Positions 25,419 to 33,957 of a stretch of DNA of 47,470 nucleotides are shown piece after piece (the stretch's first letter is position 1; each line of letters opens with the position of its first letter). A program made the position numbers and the translations under genes. The stretch covers positions 1 to 47,470 of the forward strand of contig CAZWZF010000035.1 in NCBI GenBank assembly GCA_964638715.1, in the 5' to 3' direction. This DNA is from JBAXQQ01 sp037131695 (GTDB lineage: Bacteria > Armatimonadota > Hebobacteria > CAIYQO01). The notes below the pieces were generated by a model. The model had not been told where the DNA came from and ran no database searches. It was given only the letters and a program-made list of their open reading frames with translations.

Positions 25419-25973
25419 TTACTGAAGTTCTTCTTCTTTTTCTTCTATAGCTGCCGATACTTTTGGCTGATGCAATAATCGGTAAATACAGCCGATGATG
25501 GTCAGTATGCCGATGATGCCAAAGTAACTATAATCTATCATAGCATGGGCTACACTCAATTGTTTTGGATACATCATTATGAAAATATATGAAAACAAAT
25601 AAAACAAGCCAAATATAAGTCCCAACCAAGTAAGCCAGCGCGGAGAACCTGGTCCCCAAATAATTATTGACCAGCCCACAAGGTAAGGTAAAAACAATGA
25701 TGACCACCACATTGAACGTCCGGTGTCACCACCTAAACCACCTTTCATGCTAATAAACCACAATGCAGCCACTCCAGCGGTTATCATAATAAAACCCCAG
25801 AACCTGTATTGCATTATCCATCGTTCTTCTTTACCGAGATAGGTGCCAAGTGCAATCACCCCGCTGCCAGGAAGGATGAGCAATGAACCTTCCATTGGGT
25901 CAAGGGCGCCAACCACCATAGCAGTGCCGCCGATAATTATTAGTATGCGCGACCAGAGTTGACGTTTATTCAT
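25419..25973 (-). CDS. Small multi-pass membrane protein
   Basis: A 184-aa hydrophobic protein with about five to six predicted membrane segments: SRILIIIGGTAMVVGAL, GSLLILPGSGVIALGTYL, WGFIMITAGVAALWFIS, LFLPYLVGWSIIIWG, LIFGLFYLFSYIFIMMY and YFGIIGILTIIGCIYRLL. It has an acidic cytoplasmic tail (EEKEEELQ). I do not recognise a family. The frame opens at 26000, but the ATG at 25973 has a near-perfect AAAGGAGG site. It is transcribed away from the sialidase-like gene and ends against the beta-helix gene. No catalytic or transport motif is visible. Confidence 0.8.
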   Translation of the reverse strand: MNKRQLWSRILIIIGGTAMVVGALDPMEGSLLILPGSGVIALGTYLGKEERWIMQYRFWGFIMITAGVAALWFISMKGGLGGDTGRSMWWSSLFLPYLVGWSIIIWGPGSPRWLTWLGLIFGLFYLFSYIFIMMYPKQLSVAHAMIDYSYFGIIGILTIIGCIYRLLHQPKVSAAIEEKEEELQ

Positions 25974-26127
25974 GCGACATGCCTCCTTTAGATGAACCAT
26001 CTATTTAAAACCATATAATTATTTTACTACGCATATACAAAAATATCTATTAAAAATGTCGCTTTATCCAATTTTTATAAAGGTAATTTAATTTATTTCA
26101 TTAATTATTCAATAGTGGAGATAAGGT

Positions 26128-27228
26128 ATGACAATAGAATCACAGGATTACACTAATATCGCCTATGACGGATTCATTCCCGACAGCATGGTTTGCGACA
26201 CGACATTGCGGGAATTGCCAGACAGGTCATGGGCATTGTTTATACTTGCCGGCGGCGATTTTGAACCATCGCCGGAAAATTATACCGCAATCACCCGCAG
26301 CTATGACCAGGGAAGAAGTTGGACACCGTTAGAACCAGTGGATGTTGGCTTTCCCCGCGAAGGCATAACAATCGGCCAAGGTCCGACGGATTTATTGGTA
26401 GTCGGTGACCGTTGTACGCTGTTTTTCAGCACCCATTCCAAAACATGGGGACATGATTGGAAAACATGGATGATGCATAGTTACGACAACTGCCAAACAT
26501 GGAGCAAGCCTGAGCCAATGCCGGGCAGGTTGGCTAACGCGACATTCATACGACCGCATATAAAGACCAGCGATAGCCGCATAATGCTGCCATTCCAGCA
26601 TTACCTGGGTCCCAGCCCCGGTATTCCCCCGCCACCACCAGAAGAAAAGCCATGGTGGGGAGAAATTTGCCATTTTGTCAGCGACCCGCGTATGGGTGTA
26701 TTAATAAGCGAGGATGGCGGCAACACCTGGACCGAACATGGAAATATAAAATTAACCGCTGACGACCGATATCATGGTTGGGCAGAACCCAGCATTGTTG
26801 AATTGGTGGACGGACGCATCGCTATGGTAATTCGCGCCGATAGATTAGGCGGTGTGCTGTATTATGCTGAATCAACTGACGGTGGACTAACCTGGCCGGA
26901 ATTTGCTGTAAAAACCGATATCCCCAACCCCGGGTCTAAAGCGTCATTGTTCTCACTTGGCGGCGATACAGTCGCAATGCTGCATAACCCAAACTCGGCA
27001 CATCGCAGTCCATTGTCGGTATGGATAAGTTATGATGGCATGAAAAGTTGGCCTTACCGCCGCGTGCTGTTTCCAGAGTCATGCGACGGTTCGGATGGAA
27101 GACTCAATTATCCCGACGGTTTCGTCAGCAAAGACGGCAAATACCTGAACTTCGCGTTCGATGATAACCGGCACCGGGCAGTTTTTTATCAATTAAGAAT
27201 TGATAAAATAAAGGAACAACAGCCATGA
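26128..27228 (+). CDS. Sialidase/BNR-repeat six-bladed propeller protein
   Basis: A 366-aa protein of the sialidase superfamily. Asp-box motifs (S-x-D-x-G-x-T-W) are visible: SYDQGRSW (58-65), SYDNCQTW, SEDGGNTW and STDGGLTW, with a degenerate SYDGMKSW. These mark the blades of a beta-propeller. Sialidase-family members hydrolyse sialic acids or related sugars, but many BNR proteins of this kind act on other glycans; I cannot confirm the arginine triad. No signal peptide. The start has GGAG upstream. Its stop overlaps the next ATG by 4 nt, so it is the first gene of an operon with the DUF5060/DUF4038 hydrolase gene. Confidence 0.85.
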   Translation: MTIESQDYTNIAYDGFIPDSMVCDTTLRELPDRSWALFILAGGDFEPSPENYTAITRSYDQGRSWTPLEPVDVGFPREGITIGQGPTDLLVVGDRCTLFFSTHSKTWGHDWKTWMMHSYDNCQTWSKPEPMPGRLANATFIRPHIKTSDSRIMLPFQHYLGPSPGIPPPPPEEKPWWGEICHFVSDPRMGVLISEDGGNTWTEHGNIKLTADDRYHGWAEPSIVELVDGRIAMVIRADRLGGVLYYAESTDGGLTWPEFAVKTDIPNPGSKASLFSLGGDTVAMLHNPNSAHRSPLSVWISYDGMKSWPYRRVLFPESCDGSDGRLNYPDGFVSKDGKYLNFAFDDNRHRAVFYQLRIDKIKEQQP

Positions 27229-28787
27229 TCAGTATAAACCAATGGCAAATCCACGAAATCACTTTTACCAGCACTGTTAAATATGCGAACCCATACGCTG
27301 ATGTTGATATTACTGCTGCCTTTACCGGACCTGATGGCGCAGTAATTTCTCGTCCTGCTTTTTGGGATGGTGGTGATTGTTGGCGGGTTCGTTTTGCGCC
27401 AACTAAAGTTGGAAATTGGAATTGGGTCACTGTTTGCAATGATGATAAAAACGCGGGATTGCACTGTCAATCAGGAACGTTTGAATGTGTGCCATACACC
27501 GGCACCAATCCAAATTACTGTCATGGATACCTGCAGGTCAGCGAAAATGGACGATATCTGTGCTATGCTGATGGTTTGCCATTTTTCTGGCTGGGTGATA
27601 CTCATTGGCAAATGCCGGATACCGAACGTATAGATGAATGCAACCACCCGGAACATAACGGTGGTCACTGTCCATTTGGTGGGCAGTTCCAGCACCTGGC
27701 AGCTGTTCGCAGGAATGCCGGATTCAATGTGTATCAAACTTATCCATCTATATCAAAACACTGGTGGAATGAGACATTTGACCGAATTGACCCGAAACGA
27801 TTCCAGCAGGTTTTTGACTACCAAATGGATTATCTTGCAGAGCAGGGATTTGTAATTGCTCTCGGATTCGGACATTTTAACAGCGCTGTAAAAATACCAT
27901 CAGCAGATTTGTGCCGTTGGGCAAGATACCTGGTGGCGCGATACGGCGCACATCCGGTGGTATGGATAACCTGCCAGGAGATATCAGCACCCGAAGATAT
28001 GAATAAAATGTCATCATGGTTGGAAGTTGCCGCTGAAATTGAACGCGCAGACAGTTACTGCCACCCGCATTCGGGCCATCAATGGGTGCTGGATGTGGAC
28101 GAACGGCCATTGGGCAACTATAGTTGGCACGACTGGTTCGCACTGCAAGGCGGACATCGCGGCAGCGGTCTTACTACCCAAGCGCGTTATGCGGGATACT
28201 ATAACTTTTCACCGGCAAAACCAATGATTGAAACCGAAGCGATGTATGAACAAGTGGATTGCGGAGGTATAGCCGATGAGAATGACGCGCGCATGTCGGC
28301 ATGGAAAGCAATACTTTGCGGCAGTGCCGGCTATACCTACGGCGCGGCAGGGGTGTGGGCATTAAAATGGGACCCGGCAGATAAAAACTGGAAAGATTAC
28401 AATCATGAAATTGATGGCTGGTATGCTGGTATTGCAATGCCCGGCGCGGAGATGATGACTATATTGAAGGAGTTCTTCATTGACTTGCCGTGGACCGAGT
28501 TAACGCCGCGCTTGGCAGATCCAACCTGGGTTTCCAGCGAAGACCCTGAAAAATGCGTTCTAACAACAATCGGCAACGAATTATACCTTGCATACTTTTA
28601 CGGTGAATCATCAGTCAGCATCCTGAAACAACTGAATAGTGATACCACCTACACCGCGAAATGGTTTGACCCCCGCACCGGGAAATATACAACCATCTCA
28701 ACCGGAATCAAAGCAAACAATGGCGAATGGCAGGTGCCGGAAAAACCGGCGGGAGACTGGGTTCTGGAATTGAGAATTGACGACTAA
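27225..28787 (+). CDS. DUF5060/DUF4038 glycoside hydrolase (apiosidase-like)
   Basis: A 520-aa enzyme. Residues 1-85 form a DUF5060 beta-sandwich (YANPYADVDITAAFTGPDG, WRVRFAPTKVGNWNW). The DUF4038/apiosidase-like TIM barrel follows: GRYLCYADGLPFFWLGDTHW (about 110-129), AAVRRNAGFNVYQTYPSI, VIALGFGHFNSAV and HPVVWITCQEISAPED (acid/base candidate E in TCQEIS). PMIETEAMYEQVDC supplies the strand-7 acidic residue. The end (about 430-520) is a small C-terminal beta domain. Relatives (GH140) cleave apiosyl or related side chains of rhamnogalacturonan-type pectin; the exact substrate is uncertain. The ATG overlaps the sialidase-like gene stop by 4 nt. No signal peptide. Confidence 0.87.
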   Translation: MISINQWQIHEITFTSTVKYANPYADVDITAAFTGPDGAVISRPAFWDGGDCWRVRFAPTKVGNWNWVTVCNDDKNAGLHCQSGTFECVPYTGTNPNYCHGYLQVSENGRYLCYADGLPFFWLGDTHWQMPDTERIDECNHPEHNGGHCPFGGQFQHLAAVRRNAGFNVYQTYPSISKHWWNETFDRIDPKRFQQVFDYQMDYLAEQGFVIALGFGHFNSAVKIPSADLCRWARYLVARYGAHPVVWITCQEISAPEDMNKMSSWLEVAAEIERADSYCHPHSGHQWVLDVDERPLGNYSWHDWFALQGGHRGSGLTTQARYAGYYNFSPAKPMIETEAMYEQVDCGGIADENDARMSAWKAILCGSAGYTYGAAGVWALKWDPADKNWKDYNHEIDGWYAGIAMPGAEMMTILKEFFIDLPWTELTPRLADPTWVSSEDPEKCVLTTIGNELYLAYFYGESSVSILKQLNSDTTYTAKWFDPRTGKYTTISTGIKANNGEWQVPEKPAGDWVLELRIDD

Positions 28788-28796
28788 AATTAGTTG

Positions 28797-28832
28797 ACAG
28801 TTGATAGTGGACAGTGAACAATTGTCGTATAA
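28797..28832. repeat. Family K tandem word repeat (GACAGTTGA type)
   Basis: About three degenerate units (GTTGACAGTTGATAGTGGAC, then AGTGAACAATTG) begin 8 nt after the hydrolase stop. A related tract is at 41210-41240. Confidence 0.6.
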
Positions 28833-28855
28833 AATCGAATTCAAACGATTGCAGT

Positions 28856-28868
28856 CGACTTCAAACGA
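28856..28868 (+). promoter_or_regulatory. CGACTTCAAACGA block upstream of glycosidase gene
   Basis: The 13-mer CGACTTCAAACGA, preceded by a related TTCAAACGATTG at about 28840-28851, lies 29 nt before the ATG at 28898. It matches the block before the lyase gene (11231-11243) in the same gene-relative orientation. Confidence 0.4.
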
Positions 28869-28897
28869 TTTTGAACGAAAAAAATAAGGAAACAGCA

Positions 28898-30646
28898 ATG
28901 ACCACAATACATCTTTACGACAGATGGCAATACATCTTCCCTGCTGAAAGCGGGATAGACCGGGTAGTTTTTACTGCCAGTGATGGGACGGCGGTTGCCC
29001 GACCGGTGTTTCGGCATCAGCCAGTAACCTTGCGGTATGATGACCACGGTTATGAACACCTGGTGGCTGACGGTGACGAAGTTCTGGCGGTGCGATTTAC
29101 GCCGACAAACATTGGCGAATGCCAATGGCAGGCAATGGCGGGTGGAGATATCTGGCAGGAAGGCTCATTTGAATGTATAGAATCTGACGAACACGGATTT
29201 GTTGAGATTAGCCAGCACGACCCGCGATATTTCGCGTTCAGCGATGGTGCGCCATATACTGCTATTGGGCTAAATCTTGTTGGACCGCCAAGTTACGCAC
29301 TGGCCGCCGGCGGCGAGTTTGCCCAGTCGCAACAAACCGGAACTTTGGGAGTTCAGGAATATGCCCGCTGGTTTGCGCGATTAGCAGAAAATGGCGGTAA
29401 TTACGCGCGGTTGTGGCTGTCTCACCCATATTTTAATGTAGATGGCGAAAACGCGGGTGATATTAACTTAACCGCTTTTGCTAAACTTGATGAAGTTATT
29501 TCACTGGCACGAAGATACGGCATCAAGTTGAAGATGTGTTTGGAACATTTTCGCCATGTGGCTGAAAGCAAGGAACCTGCAATATTCACCCATAAAAAGC
29601 GCGACCCGGATACCGGAGAATATGCGGCAAATATGGATGAATGGTTTCAGAGTGAACGCTGGCAGCAGTTGTGGTGGCAGAAAATTGATGCCTACCTCGC
29701 TCGATACGACGATGACCCGGTGGTGATGGCATGGGAATTGTGGAACGAAATAGATTGCTGCGGCACCAGCAACTGGTCAATTCAGCGCGACTGGACAGAA
29801 AAAACGCTGACCCAAATAAAAACGTTATCACCACGCAATCTGGCGACAAATTCGCTGGGCAGTTTTGATTGGGATGGCAAACAACCGCTTCAGGATGATT
29901 TCAAGATGGACGAGATGGATTTTCAGCAAGTGCATCGCTATTTGGACCAAGGGGCCGGTTTTGAGATATGCAAGCATGACCCGGTGGCTTTTTCTATCGA
30001 TGGAGTATTTCGCGGACGTCGTGCTGACCGTCCGGTTATCCTTACCGAGACCGGCGCCGTAAATGACAGCCACACCGGTCCATTCCGCTATTATCGCTGG
30101 GATGATGACGGACTAATATTCCACGATACCACCTACCCGGCATTTTTCGCCGGTGCCGCCGGCAGCGGGCATATCTGGCATTGGGACCAGTATGTCGACC
30201 AGAAAAATCTGTGGAAAGGCTTAAAAGCCTTGGGACAGGTAATTGAAGGTGTAGCAATTGATCGGGAATATTTCCATGCTTTTGACCTGTCGACAGACAA
30301 ATATTGGTGCCTGGTGTTGAAAGGATGCACCACCACCCTGGGTTGGCTGCGCAATAAATCAGATAATTGGGACCGGGTGCTCCGCGACGGGAAATCACCG
30401 ATACCAGTACATGCATTGGTGGATTTTAAAAAAATTAATGTATCCGTTAATAAAATGAAAATATTCCACCCATGGGAAAATGACGGCATTGGCGATGTAG
30501 ATATAAAAGGAAATATAGCATCATTCCCCGAGTTTATTCACGGGGTGGTGTTTAGAATAATTGAGAGTAAAACTGCTTTTATGACTGGGACCGCAGGCAT
30601 CCTGCCTGCCCCCGGTTGTAATTCAATGGCACGAAATAAGAGATAA
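28898..30646 (+). CDS. DUF5060-domain clan GH-A glycosidase with repeat-derived tail
   Basis: A 582-aa enzyme beginning MTTIHLYDRW. Residues 1-100 are a DUF5060-like beta-sandwich (GIDRVVFTASDGTAVARPVF, AVRFTPTNIGECQW). A GH-A barrel follows: FSDGAPYTAIGLNLVGPPSY, NYARLWLSHPYFN, GIKLKMCLEHF, DDPVVMAWELWNEIDCCG (acid/base Glu in WNE) and RPVILTETGAVND (nucleophile Glu). The substrate is unknown. The frame begins at 28814, but the ATG at 28898 has AAGGA upstream and starts the conserved domain. The last about 20 residues (from TAFMTGTAGILPAPGCNS) are encoded by a REP-like repeat (30585-30615), so the native C-terminus was probably near IIESK. It lies 110 nt after the DUF4038 gene. Confidence 0.87.
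   Translation: MTTIHLYDRWQYIFPAESGIDRVVFTASDGTAVARPVFRHQPVTLRYDDHGYEHLVADGDEVLAVRFTPTNIGECQWQAMAGGDIWQEGSFECIESDEHGFVEISQHDPRYFAFSDGAPYTAIGLNLVGPPSYALAAGGEFAQSQQTGTLGVQEYARWFARLAENGGNYARLWLSHPYFNVDGENAGDINLTAFAKLDEVISLARRYGIKLKMCLEHFRHVAESKEPAIFTHKKRDPDTGEYAANMDEWFQSERWQQLWWQKIDAYLARYDDDPVVMAWELWNEIDCCGTSNWSIQRDWTEKTLTQIKTLSPRNLATNSLGSFDWDGKQPLQDDFKMDEMDFQQVHRYLDQGAGFEICKHDPVAFSIDGVFRGRRADRPVILTETGAVNDSHTGPFRYYRWDDDGLIFHDTTYPAFFAGAAGSGHIWHWDQYVDQKNLWKGLKALGQVIEGVAIDREYFHAFDLSTDKYWCLVLKGCTTTLGWLRNKSDNWDRVLRDGKSPIPVHALVDFKKINVSVNKMKIFHPWENDGIGDVDIKGNIASFPEFIHGVVFRIIESKTAFMTGTAGILPAPGCNSMARNKR
30585..30615. repeat. REP-like sequence inside the 3' end of a gene
   Basis: GGGACCGCAGGCATCCTGCC and GCCCCCGG form a hairpin-prone tract whose translation, AGILPA, is seen in many genomes as a read-through of dispersed repeats (family knowledge). 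Confidence 0.6.
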
Positions 30647-30825
30647 TAATCTTTACCATGTATATTTACCAAAAAATATTAAGATAAATCGTCAATAAAG
30701 GAAACTTTCAATGCTGTTATTATATATATGAAGATAATTAAATCCTATTAATCGATGTAAAATTTAAGATTATTAACAAAATGTGAACTTTTTACATTAA
30801 AAAAACTTCAATTAAAAATATTTCA

Positions 30826-30854
30826 TTGACACCGATATATCACTACAATATAAT
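30826..30854 (+). promoter_or_regulatory. Consensus sigma70 promoter of the pseudopilin gene
   Basis: TTGACA (30826-30831), 17-nt spacer, TATAAT (30849-30854): both boxes and spacing match the consensus exactly. The expected leader is about 35 nt and contains the AAAGGAG site. This is the strongest promoter visible in the window. Confidence 0.85.
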
Positions 30855-30896
30855 TAACTTTAATAAACACTCAAAACCTGTATAAAGGAGACATTA

Positions 30897-31997
30897 ATGA
30901 GAAAATATAATTTCGGGCATCGTGGCTTTACTCTTATCGAACTTCTCGTAGTAATTGCCATTATTGCCATCCTCGCCGCCATTTTATTTCCGGTTTTTGC
31001 CCGTGCGCGTGAAAAAGCGCGGCAAACGACTTGTGTATCCAATCAACGTCAAATATCCGCTTCCATACTGATGTATTGTCAGGACCATGACGAGACTTTG
31101 CCGTCTTCCGCAACTATCTGGAGCGATATCAAGGTTGACCCGGGTGTGCTGATTTGCCCAACTTTGGGAAAAGTGCGTACTAACGGTTACGGTTATCTGG
31201 AAGCGCGTTCAAAATTTGCTCTTGGCACCATTGATGACCCCACAAAATCCGGCTTGACCGGTGATGCAGAAAGTAGAACATATCCCAATGTCATTGCTGC
31301 TAATGGAAATGTCGACTATTCGCCGCGGCATTCCAATATGACTGCGGTATCATGGGCTGACGGACATGTTTCTATAGAAACCGGAGCGAAACTACCTGAC
31401 ACTAATATTCCTGGTTTTGTATTTGTCCCAGTGGGATTCCCATCCACTAACCCAGCCGCCATGCTGGATCCAAATGCGGCAACGCTTATTGACGCAACTA
31501 CCGGCGGCGACTTTTGGACAGCCAGTTCAGGTTACAAATATGGCAGCAAAGGATACATTTTACCGCAATTTAACAACTCTACCGTAACCAGTCTGACCGG
31601 GTCTTATGTACAAAGTGTTACCCCTGCTGGTCATTCATCTTACTGTTGGGCAGCAACAGCGACTGACTCGCGTGCGCCGATTAATCCTGCGGATAGTTCC
31701 CGTTCAGCCGCATGCTGGTACCAAAGTGGTACATTTACCATTACCATTAATGTCGCGGCAGGTGATACTACTGTTCATAAAGTACATCTCTATTGTCTCG
31801 ACTGGGATTCAACAGGCCGTGCTGCTAATATTAATGTGTTAAATACACCTGGTGGTACATCACTGATTGGTGCAAATTATAATATGACCAGTTATGTCCC
31901 CGGCAAATGGCTGTGTATCTATTTCCGCGGGACCGTTTCTGTATCGTTAACATCAACGGCCAGCAACGTTGTAGTTTCCGCTGTCTGTTTTGATTAA
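30897..31997 (+). CDS. Pseudopilin (DUF1559-like) fused to a beta-sandwich domain
   Basis: A 366-aa protein. The type IV prepilin leader is MRKYNFGHRG with cleavage after G10, then FTLIELLVVIAIIAILAAIL as membrane helix with E15 at position +5. FPVFARAREKAR follows. H-X9-DG is present at H145 to D155-G156 (RHSNMTAVSWADGHV), defining the DUF1559-type pseudopilin head. Residues about 170-366 are an added beta-rich domain (GFVFVPVGFPSTNPAAM, VHKVHLYCLDWDSTGRA, PGKWLCIYFRGTVSVS) that looks like a carbohydrate- or surface-binding module. The protein would be processed by a prepilin peptidase and placed in a pseudopilus or the cell surface. The ATG has AAAGGAG; the promoter is consensus, implying high expression. 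No secretion genes are nearby. Confidence 0.9.
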   Translation: MRKYNFGHRGFTLIELLVVIAIIAILAAILFPVFARAREKARQTTCVSNQRQISASILMYCQDHDETLPSSATIWSDIKVDPGVLICPTLGKVRTNGYGYLEARSKFALGTIDDPTKSGLTGDAESRTYPNVIAANGNVDYSPRHSNMTAVSWADGHVSIETGAKLPDTNIPGFVFVPVGFPSTNPAAMLDPNAATLIDATTGGDFWTASSGYKYGSKGYILPQFNNSTVTSLTGSYVQSVTPAGHSSYCWAATATDSRAPINPADSSRSAACWYQSGTFTITINVAAGDTTVHKVHLYCLDWDSTGRAANINVLNTPGGTSLIGANYNMTSYVPGKWLCIYFRGTVSVSLTSTASNVVVSAVCFD

Positions 31998-32007
31998 CAA
32001 GTCGTGG

Positions 32008-32111
32008 CGTCACCGTCCCGGTGACGAGTTGATAAAAAAGAACCGGCTGAATAAAATATCCTTTCAGCCGGTTCTTCCTATTTCCGAGCGAGACGCTCTG
32101 ACCACCTCTTG
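32008..32111. repeat. Family D three-hairpin repeat, copy 3 (inverted), terminator-like
   Basis: CGTCACCGTCCCGGTGACG (32008-32026), a middle stem GAACCGGCTGAA/TTCAGCCGGTTC (32040-32074) and CCGAGCGAGACGCTCTGACC (from 32084). It begins 11 nt after the pseudopilin stop; the middle hairpin, followed by TTCCTATTT, may end transcription. Confidence 0.88.
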
Positions 32112-32210
32112 TTAAAAAACTCTGATTTTATAATTGCATGAAAAAACTTATCCCCTCTCCTTGCAAACAAGCATAGAACTCTATAAAATTAAATGATATA
32201 AGGGGATATT

Positions 32211-32531
32211 ATGAAACTGAAGATTTCATTCGTTATTATGCTGCTCGCGTTATTTTCTTTTACATCTTTACATGCAAAAAGGGCTAATCCTTTGCAGAAT
32301 ACCGCACCGCATGAAAAAGCTTTGACGATGCTTAAAACAGATAAAGTAGAGATGGGAATATTGGCGCAAGCCGGGGGAACTATTGTGCTTTTGCGCACAC
32401 CAGGCGGACCGAACCTGCTTTTATCCACCCACCACATCCCGGTTCGTATAACGAACTCCACATGGGTGCATTTGCACTATACCCACAAATTGATAACAAC
32501 AATAACAATACCACTACAAATTTATTCATAA
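32211..32531 (+). CDS. Small secreted hypothetical protein, possibly frameshifted
   Basis: A 106-aa ORF with a clear signal peptide (MKLKISFVIMLLALFSFTSLHA) and an AAGGGG site before the ATG. The mature part contains VEMGILAQAGGTIVLLRTPG and GPNLLLSTHHIP; I do not recognise it. After about 32435 the other reading frame looks more protein-like (GSYNELHMGAFALYPQI followed by Asn/Thr-rich NNNNNTTTN, ending at TGA near 32545) than the annotated tail. A frameshift by one base near 32430-32440 is possible, either real decay or sequence error. It could also be a short peptide of no function. The pseudopilin gene lies upstream, but its family D repeat separates them. Confidence 0.4.
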   Translation: MKLKISFVIMLLALFSFTSLHAKRANPLQNTAPHEKALTMLKTDKVEMGILAQAGGTIVLLRTPGGPNLLLSTHHIPVRITNSTWVHLHYTHKLITTITIPLQIYS

Positions 32532-32828
32532 ATTCCCCCTGATTTATTTTGGATTGGTTTCAATACAATTTCCTAAATTTATTATACACATAACTGATTA
32601 AAACTTTTTAATGAATTAATGGATTGATTTCATCTTTTGTAAGAATTGAAGATAATATATTTAAAAGTTATCCGGTATCAAATTTTTAGGAAGATATTAA
32701 GAAAGAATCAGCGACTATTTTTAAGTAGATTTCTCTTTAAAAGAGAAAGCCCTAACTAAATAAATTGGACCAGTTTTCAGTTTATTTGGGTTAAGTATTC
32801 AAACGACATAACATCAGAAAAATCGTTG

Positions 32829-33806
32829 CTACTCATTCTTTTTTAAGTTTTTTTCTGAACGGTATTTGTTTGGCGACATACCGGTATTATCATGAAACAA
32901 ACGGTCAAAATGAGCAAGGTGATTAAAACCTGTTCTGATTGAAACATCGGTGATGGACAAATCTGTTTCTTCCAATAATGCCATGGCTTGATTAAGACGA
33001 AGTTGAATAATATATTTTTTGGGAGATATGCCAGTTAATGTCGTAAATAACTCTGTGAAATGCGCTCGCGATAATGACGCTTTCTGTGCCAGGTCTGATA
33101 TTGTAACTCTGTCGAGAAAATGTCTATCTAACCAACCACGAGTATTAAGGATTCGCAGCATTGTTGAATCAGAAATTAATTCGGTTGATTTTGATATTAT
33201 TAATCTGACTATTGTTACAGCAAGCAACTGGCTAACCGCAATGAATAAAGGAGTGCGCCATTCATTATTGCGTGCATATTCGGCAAGGCATTGCTCATAA
33301 TTTTCCTGCATTGAACGAAAAATATGGTTATCATCTGTCCATCGAACAGGTATGGATAAATCATTGCCAGATGCCAGTTTTCGTATTAATGGAGTAGGTT
33401 GCATAATATTGCTAAGTCGGGCAAAAACAGAAGGATGAATATAAAAACCACGTAATGATATGAAGTTTTCTGAACCTATCAAACTATGATTACAACCGGA
33501 TGGTAAAAATATAACTTGACCATTGTGAACTGAAACTAATTTATTATCAGGTCCGTAAGTATAATGCCCGACGCCATTAAGAATAATATTAATTTCATGG
33601 TCGACATGGTAATGCGATTCATCCATGCAATCAGTCCAACAAGGTATATAAGCCGCTTCACGTTCAGTAAAAGCAGGCGAATTGCCGTTTTTGCTATAAT
33701 TTAACATGTATAGCAGTAAACCCGTATCTGATGGTGTAACTCTTGGCATCATTACCATATATTCATTATATATAAAAAATGCATATTTTGATAGATATAT
33801 AATCAT
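32829..33806 (-). CDS. AraC-family transcriptional regulator
   Basis: A 325-aa regulator (309 aa if started at the ATG at 33758, which has TATAAT 6 nt upstream; no Shine-Dalgarno decides). The N-terminal half is a cupin sensor (ESHYHVDHEINIILNGVGHY, GQVIFLPSGCNHSLIG). The C-terminal double helix-turn-helix covers about residues 225-320: VTISDLAQKASLSRAHFTEL, TGISPKKYIIQLRLNQAMAL, then LSITDVSIRTGFNHLAHFDR and TGMSPNKYR, the typical AraC ending. It is divergent from the tandem ADP-ribosylglycohydrolase gene, with a shared 151-nt promoter gap, so that gene is its most likely target. The effector is probably a sugar. More AT-rich than neighbouring genes. Confidence 0.93.
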   Translation of the reverse strand: MIIYLSKYAFFIYNEYMVMMPRVTPSDTGLLLYMLNYSKNGNSPAFTEREAAYIPCWTDCMDESHYHVDHEINIILNGVGHYTYGPDNKLVSVHNGQVIFLPSGCNHSLIGSENFISLRGFYIHPSVFARLSNIMQPTPLIRKLASGNDLSIPVRWTDDNHIFRSMQENYEQCLAEYARNNEWRTPLFIAVSQLLAVTIVRLIISKSTELISDSTMLRILNTRGWLDRHFLDRVTISDLAQKASLSRAHFTELFTTLTGISPKKYIIQLRLNQAMALLEETDLSITDVSIRTGFNHLAHFDRLFHDNTGMSPNKYRSEKNLKKNE

Positions 33807-33957
33807 TAATCACAAAGAATACAATTATTGCGGTTTTGCTGTTAAATTCAAAAACAAAATTTAAAAATCTCTATTTTCCTCAATAATCAATTTACAACCC
33901 CTATTGCGAGTGATAATATGGGGCAGATTTAATTTTAATCATCAAGAGGTAATTTAT

